Source of the DNA: Jeotgalicoccus saudimassiliensis | GTDB taxonomy: Bacteria; Bacillota; Bacilli; Staphylococcales; Salinicoccaceae | Assembly: GCF_000756715.1 (NCBI RefSeq) | Contig: NZ_CCSE01000001.1 | Span: 1-64,000, forward strand | Direction: 5' to 3' | DNA length: 64,000 bases | Shown: one piece after another, positions 17,862-25,970 of the stretch | Numbering within the stretch: position 1 is the stretch's first letter | Layout of the letters: each line of letters opens with the position of its first letter | Notes under the pieces: generated by a model | Databases searched by the model: none | Told to the model about the DNA's origin: nothing | What the model saw: the letters and a program-made list of their open reading frames with translations, nothing else | Made by a program: the position numbers and the translations under genes

Positions 17862-17948
17862 ATGAATAAATGGTTTATGGGGTTTCTGATTCTAGTCCTT
17901 GCCGGATTGCTGATATTCACAATTGTGATAGCATTAGGCGGAGTATAA
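17862..17948 (+). CDS. 28-residue single-span membrane peptide
   Basis: A very short reading frame (28 codons plus stop) starting MNKWFMGFLILVLAGLLI and ending ALGGV. An AAAGGAGCGGAG site precedes its ATG at normal spacing, and a TATAAT-like box lies at 17822-17827. One hydrophobic helix spans nearly the entire chain. It sits 28 bp before the GRAM-domain gene and probably shares its transcript. The good ribosome site and uniform hydrophobicity argue for a real small membrane protein, but no homologue is recalled, so this is a moderate-confidence call. Confidence 0.55.
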   Translation: MNKWFMGFLILVLAGLLIFTIVIALGGV

Positions 17949-17976
17949 TACATACAGTTGGTTGAGGTGACGCATT

Positions 17977-18306
17977 ATGAGATTGAATCAAGGAGATATC
18001 GTCCGCGCAGGACATGCACACATGAGACGTCCGATGAGAGGTGTCGAAGGTCCGTTATATTTAACGGAAACTGCGCTGTTTCATGAAGGCGCAGTCGGAC
18101 CGTATATAGAATCGGTTGAAACGATTATTGATTTAAAGGACATTAAAGAAATAAAAACGAAGAAGAGCATGGGCGTTATTCCGGATGTAATTAAGATTAT
18201 TATGCAGAACAACGATGTGTTTAAATTCAGTGTTTTCAAGAGGGAAGACTGGATTAAAGCTATTAATCAAAAGCGTGAAGCGCTGTCCACACCTGCAGAA
18301 GAATAA
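17977..18306 (+). CDS. GRAM/PH-like domain protein
   Basis: A 109-residue cytoplasmic protein. The pattern GPLYLTETALFHEGAVGP, then IDLKDIKEIKTKKSMGVIPDVIKIIMQNNDVFKFSVF and a C-terminal helix DWIKAINQKRE, is the GRAM domain fold. Such domains bind lipids in eukaryotes; the role of bacterial single-domain forms is not established. TTGAGGTGA precedes ATG 17977. It follows the 28-residue membrane peptide. Its stop codon lies inside the terminator stem. Confidence 0.75.
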   Translation: MRLNQGDIVRAGHAHMRRPMRGVEGPLYLTETALFHEGAVGPYIESVETIIDLKDIKEIKTKKSMGVIPDVIKIIMQNNDVFKFSVFKREDWIKAINQKREALSTPAEE

Positions 18307-18322
18307 AATCTGCAGGCTTTTT
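18292..18322 (+). terminator. Terminator overlapping the end of the GRAM gene
   Basis: CCTGCAGA pairs with TCTGCAGG and is followed by CTTTTTT; the 5' arm lies within the last codons. Confidence 0.8.
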
Positions 18323-18418
18323 AATCGTCATTATAGTTTTGTGTAAATTGTCTTTTTGTGGTAATATCGTCATGGATTAAAATTCGAGATACTAATAGAT
18401 AAGAAGGTTTAAATATAT

Positions 18419-19393
18419 ATGAAAGAAAACTTTTGGCGTGAATTACCGCGTCCATTTTTTGTTTTGGCGCCGATGGAAGACGTAACAGACGTCGTATTCC
18501 GTCATGTTGTCAGTGAAGCGGGCAGACCCGACGTGTTCTTCACTGAGTTTACGAATACAGAAAGCTTCTGCCACCCTGAAGGGGTGCACAGTGTACGCGG
18601 GCGTTTAACGTTTACGGAAGATGAGCAGCCGATTGTTGCCCATATTTGGGGAGACAAACCGGAGCATTTCCGTGAGATGAGTATCGGCGTGGCCGAAATG
18701 GGCTTTAAAGGCATAGACCTGAACATGGGATGCCCGGTACCGAACGTTGCAGCAAAAGGTAAAGGTGCAGGACTGATTCAGCGTCCGGAAACTGCAGCTG
18801 AAATTATTCAGGCGGCTAAAGCGGGCGGCCTGCCGGTGAGTGTGAAAACGCGTCTCGGCTATACTGAAGTTGATGAGTGGAGAGACTGGCTGACACACGT
18901 ACTGGAACAGAATATTGCGAACCTGTCAATTCACCTTCGTACGCGTCGTGAAATGAGTAAAGTGGACGCGCACTGGGAATTAATCGGAGAAATTAAACAG
19001 CTTCGCGATGAGATTGCACCGGATACATTATTAACGATAAACGGCGATATTCCGGACAGAAAAACAGGACTGGAGCTTGTTGAGAAGTACGGCGTCGACG
19101 GCGTGATGATCGGCCGCGGTATTTTCCACAACCCGTTTGCATTTGAAAAAGAACCGAGAGAACATACAAGTGAAGAGCTGCTGGGTCTCTTGAGACTGCA
19201 CCTTGATTTGTTCGACAAATATTCAAAAGAAGAATCGCGTCTGTTCAAACCGCTGCGCAGATTCTTTAAAATTTACGTTCGCGGCATCAGAGGCGCAGGT
19301 GAACTGAGACACCAGCTGATGAGCACGAACTCTACAGATGAAGTCCGGGCACTGCTTGATGAATTTGAAGCGCAGATGCAGCCGACAGAATAA
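18419..19393 (+). CDS. dus: tRNA-dihydrouridine synthase
   Basis: FMN- and NADPH-dependent reduction of uridine to dihydrouridine in tRNA D-loops. The 324-residue protein has the TIM-barrel start [10 protein letters not shown] (16-24), the catalytic Cys105 in [10 protein letters not shown], the loop [20 protein letters not shown], and the phosphate-binding [15 protein letters not shown]. Which uridine positions are modified cannot be told from sequence. Its ribosome site is weak (AAGAAGG, about 12 nt upstream). It is monocistronic with a terminator behind. Confidence 0.94.
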   Translation: MKENFWRELPRPFFVLAPMEDVTDVVFRHVVSEAGRPDVFFTEFTNTESFCHPEGVHSVRGRLTFTEDEQPIVAHIWGDKPEHFREMSIGVAEMGFKGIDLNMGCPVPNVAAKGKGAGLIQRPETAAEIIQAAKAGGLPVSVKTRLGYTEVDEWRDWLTHVLEQNIANLSIHLRTRREMSKVDAHWELIGEIKQLRDEIAPDTLLTINGDIPDRKTGLELVEKYGVDGVMIGRGIFHNPFAFEKEPREHTSEELLGLLRLHLDLFDKYSKEESRLFKPLRRFFKIYVRGIRGAGELRHQLMSTNSTDEVRALLDEFEAQMQPTE

Positions 19394-19395
19394 CA

Positions 19396-19434
19396 AAAAT
19401 CCCTTTTGATTAATTAATCAAAAGGGATTTTTGC
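19396..19434 (+). terminator. Terminator of dus
   Basis: AAAAATCCCTTTTGATTA pairs with TAATCAAAAGGGATTTTT, an almost perfect long stem. Confidence 0.9.
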
Positions 19435-19483
19435 GTTAATAAATGATACGATTATATGCAAATATAAAGAGGAAGTGAGTGCG

Positions 19484-20425
19484 ATGTTTACAGCACTGCT
19501 CGGAGCTGCGATTGGAACGGGGATGTCAATGCAGTCTGCGATTAACTCAGGACTCCGGAGTTATGTGAAATCTCCGTTTACCGCATCGATGATTTCATTT
19601 GTCATCGGCACCGTATTTTTAAGTATTATCGTGCTGATAAACGGCCTGCCGCTGACACCGGAGCTGTCAGTGTTTACTGAACAGCCGGCCTGGATATGGC
19701 TTGGCGGAGTATGCGGTGTTATTGCGCTGACGACGAACATATTTATATTTCCAAAAATAGGCAGTGTCGAAACTGCAATTATGCCGATTATCGGCATGAT
19801 TATCACAGGTATGATTATCGATAACTTCGGCTGGTTTAACTCGATGATTCAACCGTTTGGGATTACACGCTTTTTTGGGGTCGTATTGATTTTTGCGGGA
19901 GTCTTTCTGGCGGTTGTGCTGCAGGACATTATGAAGATGCGCCGTTATAAACTCGAACAGGCGAATGAAAATATTAATAAGTGGCCGTGGCGAGCAGCAG
20001 GCTTTACCGGCGGTGCACTGTTATCAATCCAGGCAGCGATTAATGGAGAACTAGGCAGTGCGGTGAACTCGCCATTTACTGCAGCATTTATTTCATTCTT
20101 TGTCGGTGCGGCAGCGCTGGTTATAATTGTTGCTTTAAGAGATAAAACATTTGTGCCGGTGAAATCTCCGATTACACAAAAGGCACCGTTCTGGGTTTGG
20201 CTTGGAGGAATATTCGGCGGGTTTTACGTATTGATTAATATCTTCCTTGTCGGAGAAATCGGTACAGGCCCGACGATTGTACTTGTATTATTCGGCCAGA
20301 TTACCGGCAGTATTCTTGTACAGCAGTTCGGCATGTTTCGTTCGGCAAAACAAACAATTGTACCGGTGCAGCTGATTGGACTCGTTATAATGCTGACAGG
20401 TGTTGTGCTGATTAATTTATTTTAA
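19484..20425 (+). CDS. DMT-superfamily transporter, YdcZ type (DUF606), fused tandem form
   Basis: A 313-residue integral membrane protein with about ten hydrophobic segments. Two homologous halves are visible: N-terminal MQSAINSGLRSYVKSPFTAS and, after residue about 165, IQAAINGELGSAVNSPFTAA, each followed by SF(V/F)xG and a later (A/P)xW(I/V)WLGG. YdcZ proteins are usually single-domain and about 150 residues, so this is the duplicated fused form. ATG 19484 follows the AGAGGAAG site; the GTG at 19475 lies inside that site. Substrate unknown. It is 37 bp upstream of the dioxygenase gene and may be cotranscribed with it. Confidence 0.83.
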   Translation: MFTALLGAAIGTGMSMQSAINSGLRSYVKSPFTASMISFVIGTVFLSIIVLINGLPLTPELSVFTEQPAWIWLGGVCGVIALTTNIFIFPKIGSVETAIMPIIGMIITGMIIDNFGWFNSMIQPFGITRFFGVVLIFAGVFLAVVLQDIMKMRRYKLEQANENINKWPWRAAGFTGGALLSIQAAINGELGSAVNSPFTAAFISFFVGAAALVIIVALRDKTFVPVKSPITQKAPFWVWLGGIFGGFYVLINIFLVGEIGTGPTIVLVLFGQITGSILVQQFGMFRSAKQTIVPVQLIGLVIMLTGVVLINLF

Positions 20426-20462
20426 GATGTAATTACAGTGAAAATATACGGAGGTCAATATA

Positions 20463-21422
20463 ATGGCAACAATTTTAGGACACCACCATATTTCAATGCT
20501 GACGAAAAATGCGCAGGAAAATAATACATTTTATAATAAACTGCTCGGCATGCGCAGAGTTAAAGTGACGGTAAACCAGGATGATCCGTCAATGTATCAT
20601 TTATTTTATGGTGATAATAAAGGGCGCCCGGGAACAGAACTGTCGTTTTTTGAGATGCCGATGGCGGCGAACACCAGACGCGGAACGAATGCTATTACAC
20701 GGATAGGATTGTTCGTCAGAGGTGAGAGCAGTTTATCCTATTGGCAGAAGCGGTTTGATGAGTACAGCGTGGAGTACAGTGATGTAACAAACTACGGCGG
20801 CAGAAAATCGCTGCTTTTTGAAGATGGCGACGGACTGAGACTTGCACTGCAGGTGGTGGATGATGAAGCGGTCAGCAGATTCGAAAGCTGGGACGGCTCA
20901 GATGTGCCGGAAGAATATCAGATTATGAGCATGGGGACTGTGGAGATGACCGTCCGCAGAATTGAGAAGATGGAAAGAACGCTGACGACACTGTTCGATT
21001 ACGTGAAAGTGTCGGGCGATGAGAATAAGCGATTGTACCGACCTTCGGGGAGTGACGGGCACAGCGAAATCCTAGTTAAATTTAAAGACGGCGACCGCGA
21101 ACGGCCGGGACGCGGGAGCGTGCATCACCTTGCGATTAATGTAGAGAATGAAGAAACACTTCAGTACTGGGACGAGAAGGTGACGGAAAGAGGATTCCGT
21201 TCAACAGGCGTAGTCGACAGACACTTCTTTAAAAGTTTATACTTCCGGGAATCCAACGGCATCATGTTTGAAATTGCTACGAATGGTCCGGGGCTGGTTG
21301 ATACGACACCTGGCATCGAAGCAGGAGAAAAATTAGACCTGCCTCCGTTTATGGAAGCAGACAGAGCCGAGATTGAAGCAAAACTCAGCCCGCTTGATAT
21401 GCTGGGTGATAATAATAAGTGA
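20463..21422 (+). CDS. Ring-cleaving dioxygenase, VOC superfamily (MhqO/MhqA type)
   Basis: A 319-residue extradiol-type dioxygenase built of two glyoxalase/VOC modules (about 5-130 and 150-280). Candidate metal ligands are the first-module GHHHIS (8-9), SVHHLAI in the second, and the Glu of MFEIAT. Relatives MhqO and MhqA protect against quinones and hydroquinones by opening the ring, and are induced by quinone stress. ACGGAGG precedes ATG 20463. It follows the DMT transporter and is followed by repeat array C. The biological substrate here is inference from the family. Confidence 0.85.
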   Translation: MATILGHHHISMLTKNAQENNTFYNKLLGMRRVKVTVNQDDPSMYHLFYGDNKGRPGTELSFFEMPMAANTRRGTNAITRIGLFVRGESSLSYWQKRFDEYSVEYSDVTNYGGRKSLLFEDGDGLRLALQVVDDEAVSRFESWDGSDVPEEYQIMSMGTVEMTVRRIEKMERTLTTLFDYVKVSGDENKRLYRPSGSDGHSEILVKFKDGDRERPGRGSVHHLAINVENEETLQYWDEKVTERGFRSTGVVDRHFFKSLYFRESNGIMFEIATNGPGLVDTTPGIEAGEKLDLPPFMEADRAEIEAKLSPLDMLGDNNK

Positions 21423-21516
21423 ATATAGTGAAGCTTGAGCATGCCCCTCGGTGGAGGACCCTGATTTTTTGTGTTTCAGAGTAGCTGACAAGCTAAATCG
21501 AGCGAATTTTTCTGAT

Positions 21517-21812
21517 CTGTCTCATTTATGGAGTGATAATGTGACAGATGTTGTAATTTAAGCTGATCTGTCTCATTTATGGAGTGATAATGAGACAGAT
21601 GCTGTAATTTGAACTGACCTGTCTCATTTATGGAGTGATAATGTGACAGATGCTGTAATTTAAGCTGATCTGTCTCATTTATGGAGTGATAATGTGACAG
21701 ATGCTGTAATTTAAGCTGATCTGTCTCATTTATGGAGTGATAATGTGACAGATGTTGTAATTTAAGCTGATCTGTCTCATTTATGGAGTGATAATGTGAC
21801 AGGTGTTAGGAT
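21517..21812. repeat. Intergenic repeat array C: six 51-bp palindromic units
   Basis: CTGTCTCATTTATGGAGTGA starts at 21517, 21568, 21619, 21670, 21721 and 21772, an exact 51-bp period. Each unit is a long hairpin: CTGTCTCATTTAT with ATAATGTGACAG around GGAGTG. The second unit restores a perfect stem (ATAATGAGACAG). Linkers read ATGCTGTAATTTAAGCTGAT with few changes. It fills the gap between the dioxygenase gene and the truncated nuclease gene. Confidence 0.93.
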
Positions 21813-21852
21813 CAGTGACAATCTGCCCAAGGTTATAATTAAAATTTTATTC

Positions 21853-21875
21853 TTTGGTGAATACTATTCACCAAA
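21853..21875. repeat. Perfect 23-bp palindrome before the nuclease frame
   Basis: TTTGGTGAATA and TATTCACCAAA flank a single C. The 11-bp perfect arms end 3 bp before the ATG at 21879, where a ribosome site should be. It could be an operator, an mRNA hairpin, or a scar. Confidence 0.8.
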
Positions 21876-21878
21876 AAT

Positions 21879-22859
21879 ATGGATAACAATTATAACTACA
21901 AAGTGATTAACCGAGTGGGACTTGGCAAACCAATAGGTACACCTGACATGGTTATATATGAAACAGAAAAACAGGTGCCGAAGATTATCATCATTGAAAA
22001 TAAATTGGGCACAGGTGAAGGGATTCAGCAGACACTCCGCTATGAATCGGAACTGGCCCAGCAAAGAATTTTAGGAAAACTGAATCTTGAAGCGGCTGAG
22101 TTTCATTTTATCTTTTTAACACTTGATACGACGGTGCTGCCCGGCAGTTCGAAATTTAAGAGTGTCCATTACAGTTCGTTTCTAAATGAAGGCTCAAGTG
22201 TGAATAACGCTGCCTTGAATCGGCTGCTTGAAGATTTTAAAGAGAAGCTCAATGAATTCTACATACCTGTCAGTGATCCTGTGAAAGCTCTGACGGAAGG
22301 AATTCCCATGGATACAGTGCAGCAGAAGATATGCTGGCAGAATATTTTAATGGAGAAATTTAAAGATGAGACAGAACTTAATATCAGCTGGGGAGAAGCC
22401 GGCGGTGCAGGGCGCAATAACTTTATCTTTTTAATTTCAAAGCCGAACTGGAAGTCCGACGAGTCATTTGAAGAAACCGGGCTCGACAATACACTTTATA
22501 TTCATGTGGATACATACATCAACTTGCTTTCCAAGAATGGGAATACTGTCAAAGATATCGGCATTCGTTACGAAACGAATCCATACAAACCGCATAATCA
22601 GATTAAAGACCTTCCAGGATACGATAAATTTATCGAGAACAAGAATAACTTCGCTGCAGTCTTAAACAGAAAACTGCAGCAGGTCATTCCGGACGCGACA
22701 CAGAAGAGAACTTCACTCTTAACCGCGGCAGTACCTGTTAATCAAAACAGTCTCGAAGAGAGCGTTGATGATTATTACGAGAAGGTAAAGCTAATCGAAA
22801 CGGTTATAGATGAAACAATATCGGAAATTAAAAAGAACACTTATTGCATTAAGCATTAA
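21879..22859 (+). pseudogene. PD-(D/E)XK nuclease family gene, probably 5'-truncated
   Basis: The 326-residue frame resembles the PDDEXK_4 superfamily from the middle onward. The catalytic core is PDMVIYETE followed by KIIIIENKLGTGEGIQQTLRYE (Asp near 23, Glu-x-Lys near 40-42). It begins almost at the core, whereas relatives carry roughly another 80 or more residues first. No ribosome binding site precedes ATG 21879; the space holds a perfect palindrome, then repeat array C. An in-frame stop occurs at 21858. The rest of the frame (320 codons) is intact and ends in a hairpin overlapping its last codons. It is best read as a remnant that lost its 5' end; an intact protein with an unusual start is the alternative. 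Confidence 0.6.
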
Positions 22860-22867
22860 GTGTTCTT
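22833..22867. terminator. Hairpin at the end of the nuclease frame
   Basis: AAGAACACTTA pairs with TAAGTGTTCTT. The stem encodes the last residues of the nuclease frame and stands between convergent genes. There is no T run, so termination is uncertain. Confidence 0.5.
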
Positions 22868-22872
22868 CGTTA

Positions 22873-23574
22873 TTAGTTTACAGTATTGGCTTTAAATATT
22901 TTTCTGTCGCCGCGTTCAAGTGGTGCATTTCTCATCATGAAATAAGATGCTGCCAGCAGTACTAATGAACCGAGCGCAAGCAGATGAAGAAACAGCAGAT
23001 ATTCATTGATAATAAATTCAAACAGCGGTGTTAAATTTATAAAGAAGTATGCTGATACTGAGCCGAGTATAATTATTGCCGCTAAAATCAGTGTGCGTAG
23101 TGCACCGAGATTGAAGTTAATAACTTGAGCGAACATTCCTATTCCGAATAGGATAAACAGCCACAGAAAATCTACCCAGAAATACATTGCAGGATTTGCA
23201 TCATTGAGTATGTCTGCCATGTGAAATACATACCCATCTTGAAATGTTACTTCACCGATATAATGCAAAGCGGTTAAAACAATAGTTCCTGCGGTAATGT
23301 ACAGAAAAGCCGCGATAAACGATGACAGCATAAATTGCTTGCGTGTTCCGCCGAATGACAGTATTAATTTATAGCTCTTAAAAAATATAAACGCATATGT
23401 CAGAAACACAATGTAGAACGGTCCGAATATTAATCCGAGCATTTCATTTCCATCAAGCTGAGTGCTGAGAAAAATATAAAGTGCGAATAGCGCGATTGTA
23501 ATTCCGGTATTAATATAAAATGTCAGTTTCATTTCTTTAAAGACAACACTAAAAGGTCCTTTAAGCGTGTTCAT
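22873..23574 (-). CDS. ABC-type transporter permease-like membrane protein (YtrA operon 1)
   Basis: A 233-residue integral membrane protein with six predicted segments. It is third in a GntR-ATPase-permease operon, overlapping the ATPase gene by 14 bp, so it is presumably the membrane partner of that ATPase. No family motif is decisive. The first segment is NTGITIALFALYIFL and the last ends FMMRNAPLERGDRK. By context it is a YtrA-type exporter component, related in layout to systems responding to wall-active compounds; the substrate is not known. Confidence 0.75.
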   Translation of the reverse strand: MNTLKGPFSVVFKEMKLTFYINTGITIALFALYIFLSTQLDGNEMLGLIFGPFYIVFLTYAFIFFKSYKLILSFGGTRKQFMLSSFIAAFLYITAGTIVLTALHYIGEVTFQDGYVFHMADILNDANPAMYFWVDFLWLFILFGIGMFAQVINFNLGALRTLILAAIIILGSVSAYFFINLTPLFEFIINEYLLFLHLLALGSLVLLAASYFMMRNAPLERGDRKIFKANTVN

Positions 23575-24442
23575 TTAATTCAGCCTCCTTTGTAGTTAAA
23601 TTAACAAGGTAATCCTGGAATGGTGCTTTTTCTATCATGACGCCTGCTTGTTCAGCCTCGCGTTTTAAGTCATCTGTCAGCGGCGTATCCAGCATGATAT
23701 TCAGCTGTTTACCGAGTTTGCGTTCCTCAAGCACCCGCTTATTGCCAACTACGGCGCGTACTGCTTCTGCTGTCCCGCTAATATGAACTCCGTTATTTTT
23801 CAAAACATCAGTTTCTTCATAGTGCACCAGTGTATTGTTATCGATAATTGCAATCTTTTCACATAATGGTTCTACTTCTTCAATGTGATGGGACGACAGT
23901 AAAATCATACGCGGGTGTTCATCGTAGGAATCGAGCAGCACATCATAAAACTGCTTTCTCATATGTGCATCGAGACCATTTGATGGTTCATCAAAAATTG
24001 TCAGCGGTGCTTTACTCGCAAGACCGATAGCAATCGTAATCATCGTCTTCATACCTTTTGAGAAGGTACGTATTTTTTTCTTCCTTGGCAGCTGAAAAAT
24101 ATCTATCAGTTTATCAGCCAGCTCCTGATCCCAATTTTCATTAAAGTCACGTCCGAACTTCAGAGCATCGTTTATATCCCACATATCGGAATAGGGATGA
24201 TCCTCCTGCATAAATGCAACGTGATTCATTGCATCACTATTGTTATATGGCACAATACCGTCTACTTCGACAGTGCCGTCGTTCGGTTGTTCCATACCGG
24301 ATAAAATTTTCATTAGAGTTGTTTTCCCGGAACCATTACGTCCCCACAATCCGATAATCACCGGTTCAGTTTCTGTTAAATTAACATCTTTTAAGATATT
24401 CTTTTTGTCATAGGCAAAAGATAAATTATTTACTTTAATCAT
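23561..24442 (-). CDS. ABC transporter ATP-binding protein (YtrA operon 1)
   Basis: A 293-residue ATPase. Walker A GRNGSGKT is at 34-41, the signature FSKGM at 127-131 (an FSKG rather than LSGG form, common in YtrB/BcrA-type ATPases) and Walker B with FDEPSNGLD at 150-158. The H-loop is in SSHHIEE. The C-terminal 80 residues are a small extra domain. It overlaps the regulator gene by 8 bp upstream and the permease by 14 bp downstream, implying one transcript. A paralogous operon lies at 49.9-53.2 kb. Confidence 0.9.
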   Translation of the reverse strand: MIKVNNLSFAYDKKNILKDVNLTETEPVIIGLWGRNGSGKTTLMKILSGMEQPNDGTVEVDGIVPYNNSDAMNHVAFMQEDHPYSDMWDINDALKFGRDFNENWDQELADKLIDIFQLPRKKKIRTFSKGMKTMITIAIGLASKAPLTIFDEPSNGLDAHMRKQFYDVLLDSYDEHPRMILLSSHHIEEVEPLCEKIAIIDNNTLVHYEETDVLKNNGVHISGTAEAVRAVVGNKRVLEERKLGKQLNIMLDTPLTDDLKREAEQAGVMIEKAPFQDYLVNLTTKEAELNEHA

Positions 24443-24803
24443 TATTGGCCTCCTCTATAAATTTGATTACTTCTTCTTTCGTCATGCGAAGCCGCTTTGA
24501 TTCTTCAAGCAGCGGTTTAACAAATTGCAGACGGAATTCTTTTTTACGCTGTTCTATCAATTTCTTCGTCGCGCCTTCTGCGACGAAGATACCGACACCG
24601 CGCTGTTTATATGCATAACCTTCATCGACCAGCACCCCGAGTCCTTTTTGTGCAGTTGCACGGTTTACCTGATAAAACTTCGAAATTTCTGTTGTAGAAG
24701 GAATCTGATCACCTTCTGCAAGTTCACCTTCAATTATGTCGTCTTCTATCATTTCGTATATTTGCTGAAATATTGGTCTGGAGTCATCTAATACGGCTTT
24801 CAC
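24435..24803 (-). CDS. GntR-family regulator, YtrA subfamily (operon 1)
   Basis: A 122-residue repressor. The winged helix runs from about 10 to 75 with the typical PIFQQIYEMIEDDIIEGELAEGD and IPSTTEISKFYQVNRATAQKGL, then GVGIFVAEGA. The short helical C-terminus is the YtrA dimerisation tail. It is first in its own operon and very probably represses it through the palindrome at 24832-24853. The gene overlaps the ATPase gene. Confidence 0.9.
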   Translation of the reverse strand: MKAVLDDSRPIFQQIYEMIEDDIIEGELAEGDQIPSTTEISKFYQVNRATAQKGLGVLVDEGYAYKQRGVGIFVAEGATKKLIEQRKKEFRLQFVKPLLEESKRLRMTKEEVIKFIEEANND

Positions 24804-24831
24804 AAATTCCCGCCTCCTCTGTTGGTGTTCG

Positions 24832-24880
24832 GTTGATTAGTTGTGTAATCAACTATACTATGTGAAAAAGATTTTGTAAA
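24832..24880 (-). promoter_or_regulatory. Promoter and operator of YtrA operon 1
   Basis: On the minus strand -35 TTTACA (24875-24880), 17-bp spacer and -10 TATAGT (24852-24857). An inverted repeat GTTGATTA-N6-TAATCAAC at 24832-24853 covers the start point. The same 22-bp pattern recurs upstream of YtrA operon 2 at 49840-49861. Confidence 0.8.
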
Positions 24881-24974
24881 TAAAAATAATGAATTTTCCT
24901 GCGAGCGAAATAATTTAATTTAAATTTAAAAGGTTTACAATTGGTAATGAAAAGAAATTACAGGAGGTAATTTA

Positions 24975-25724
24975 ATGACAAAAACAGCTATTATTACAGG
25001 TGCCGGGAGCGGTCTCGGCCAGGCGGCAGCATTGAGTCTTGCTGAACAGGGCATTAATATCGCAGTCGTCGATGTTAACGCAGAAGGAGGAAATGAAACG
25101 GTTAAACAGGCAAAAGAAGCGGGTGCAGATGCGATTTTCATTAAAGCGGATGTATCTAAAGCTGAAGATGTAAAAAATTACGTTGATCAGACGGTTGAGA
25201 AGTTCGGTACAATCGACTACTTCTTTAATAACGCAGGTATTTCAGGAAGCGGCAAATACTTCCTTGAAACAGATATAGAAGAAATCGATAAAATTGTCGG
25301 CATCAACATGCTGGGTGCATTATACGGTATCCGCTACGTTGCAGAAGTAATGCTGGAACAGGGCGGCGGTTCGATTGTGAACACTGCTTCAAGTGCGGGG
25401 GTAACAGGTCAGGATTCTGTTGTCACCTACTCAGCAACGAAACACGGCATCGTCGGCATGACGAAAAGCCTTGTAGCTGAATACGCAAAAGACGGACTGC
25501 GTGTAAACTCTATCGCTCCAGGTCCGACAGAGACACCGATGGTTGCAGCGTTTTACGCAAATAACCCGGAAATGAAAGAGAACGCAGAAGCGGGCATCCC
25601 GCAAAAACGTCTCGGTACACCGGAAGAAGTGGCAGAGCTTGTCAGCTTCCTGTTAACATCGAAAGCAGAATATATTAATGGTGAAGTCATCCGTATCGAC
25701 GGCGGATTCACAAATACCAAGTAA
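24975..25724 (+). CDS. Short-chain dehydrogenase/reductase
   Basis: A classical SDR of 249 residues. It has the NAD(P) loop TGAGSGLG at 8-15, DVNAEG after beta-2 (an Asp favouring NAD), NNAG near 88-91, catalytic Ser in NTASSAG, and the active pair YSATK. The C-terminal GEVIRIDGGFTN is typical. ACAGGAGGT precedes ATG 24975. It closely resembles 3-oxoacyl reductase or glucose/sorbitol dehydrogenase relatives; the substrate cannot be set from sequence. Monocistronic. Confidence 0.88.
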   Translation: MTKTAIITGAGSGLGQAAALSLAEQGINIAVVDVNAEGGNETVKQAKEAGADAIFIKADVSKAEDVKNYVDQTVEKFGTIDYFFNNAGISGSGKYFLETDIEEIDKIVGINMLGALYGIRYVAEVMLEQGGGSIVNTASSAGVTGQDSVVTYSATKHGIVGMTKSLVAEYAKDGLRVNSIAPGPTETPMVAAFYANNPEMKENAEAGIPQKRLGTPEEVAELVSFLLTSKAEYINGEVIRIDGGFTNTK

Positions 25725-25788
25725 TGATTACGACCGTATTTCCCTTTTTGGAAAGCCGGTTTTTATATTAAAAAAACAAATAAAATAC

Positions 25789-25930
25789 TTGAAAGTCAAA
25801 GAAGGTCAATGTATAATAAATATATAAGGTCAAAGATAGTCAAAAAGAAAGTTGTTTGTAAGCATCATATTTGAAAATATCTTTTGAGGCCTTTATACTG
25901 TATTCATAGTCAAATATAGTCAAAGTCAAA
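25789..25930 (+). promoter_or_regulatory. clpE control region: two promoters and three CtsR operators
   Basis: P1 has -35 TTGAAA (25789-25794), 17 bp, and -10 TATAAT (25812-25817). P2 has -35 TTGAAA (25871-25876), 17 bp, and -10 TATACT (25894-25899). Tandem heptads (A/G)GTCAAA-N3-(A/G)GTCAAA, the CtsR operator, occur at 25794-25810 (inside P1), 25828-25844 (just after P1) and 25908-25924 (just after P2). A further GTCAAA at 25925-25930 adjoins the third. This is strong evidence for heat and stress control by CtsR. Confidence 0.93.
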
Positions 25931-25970
25931 TTGACTGTGAACGCGAATATATCAATAGGAGGAAACACAT

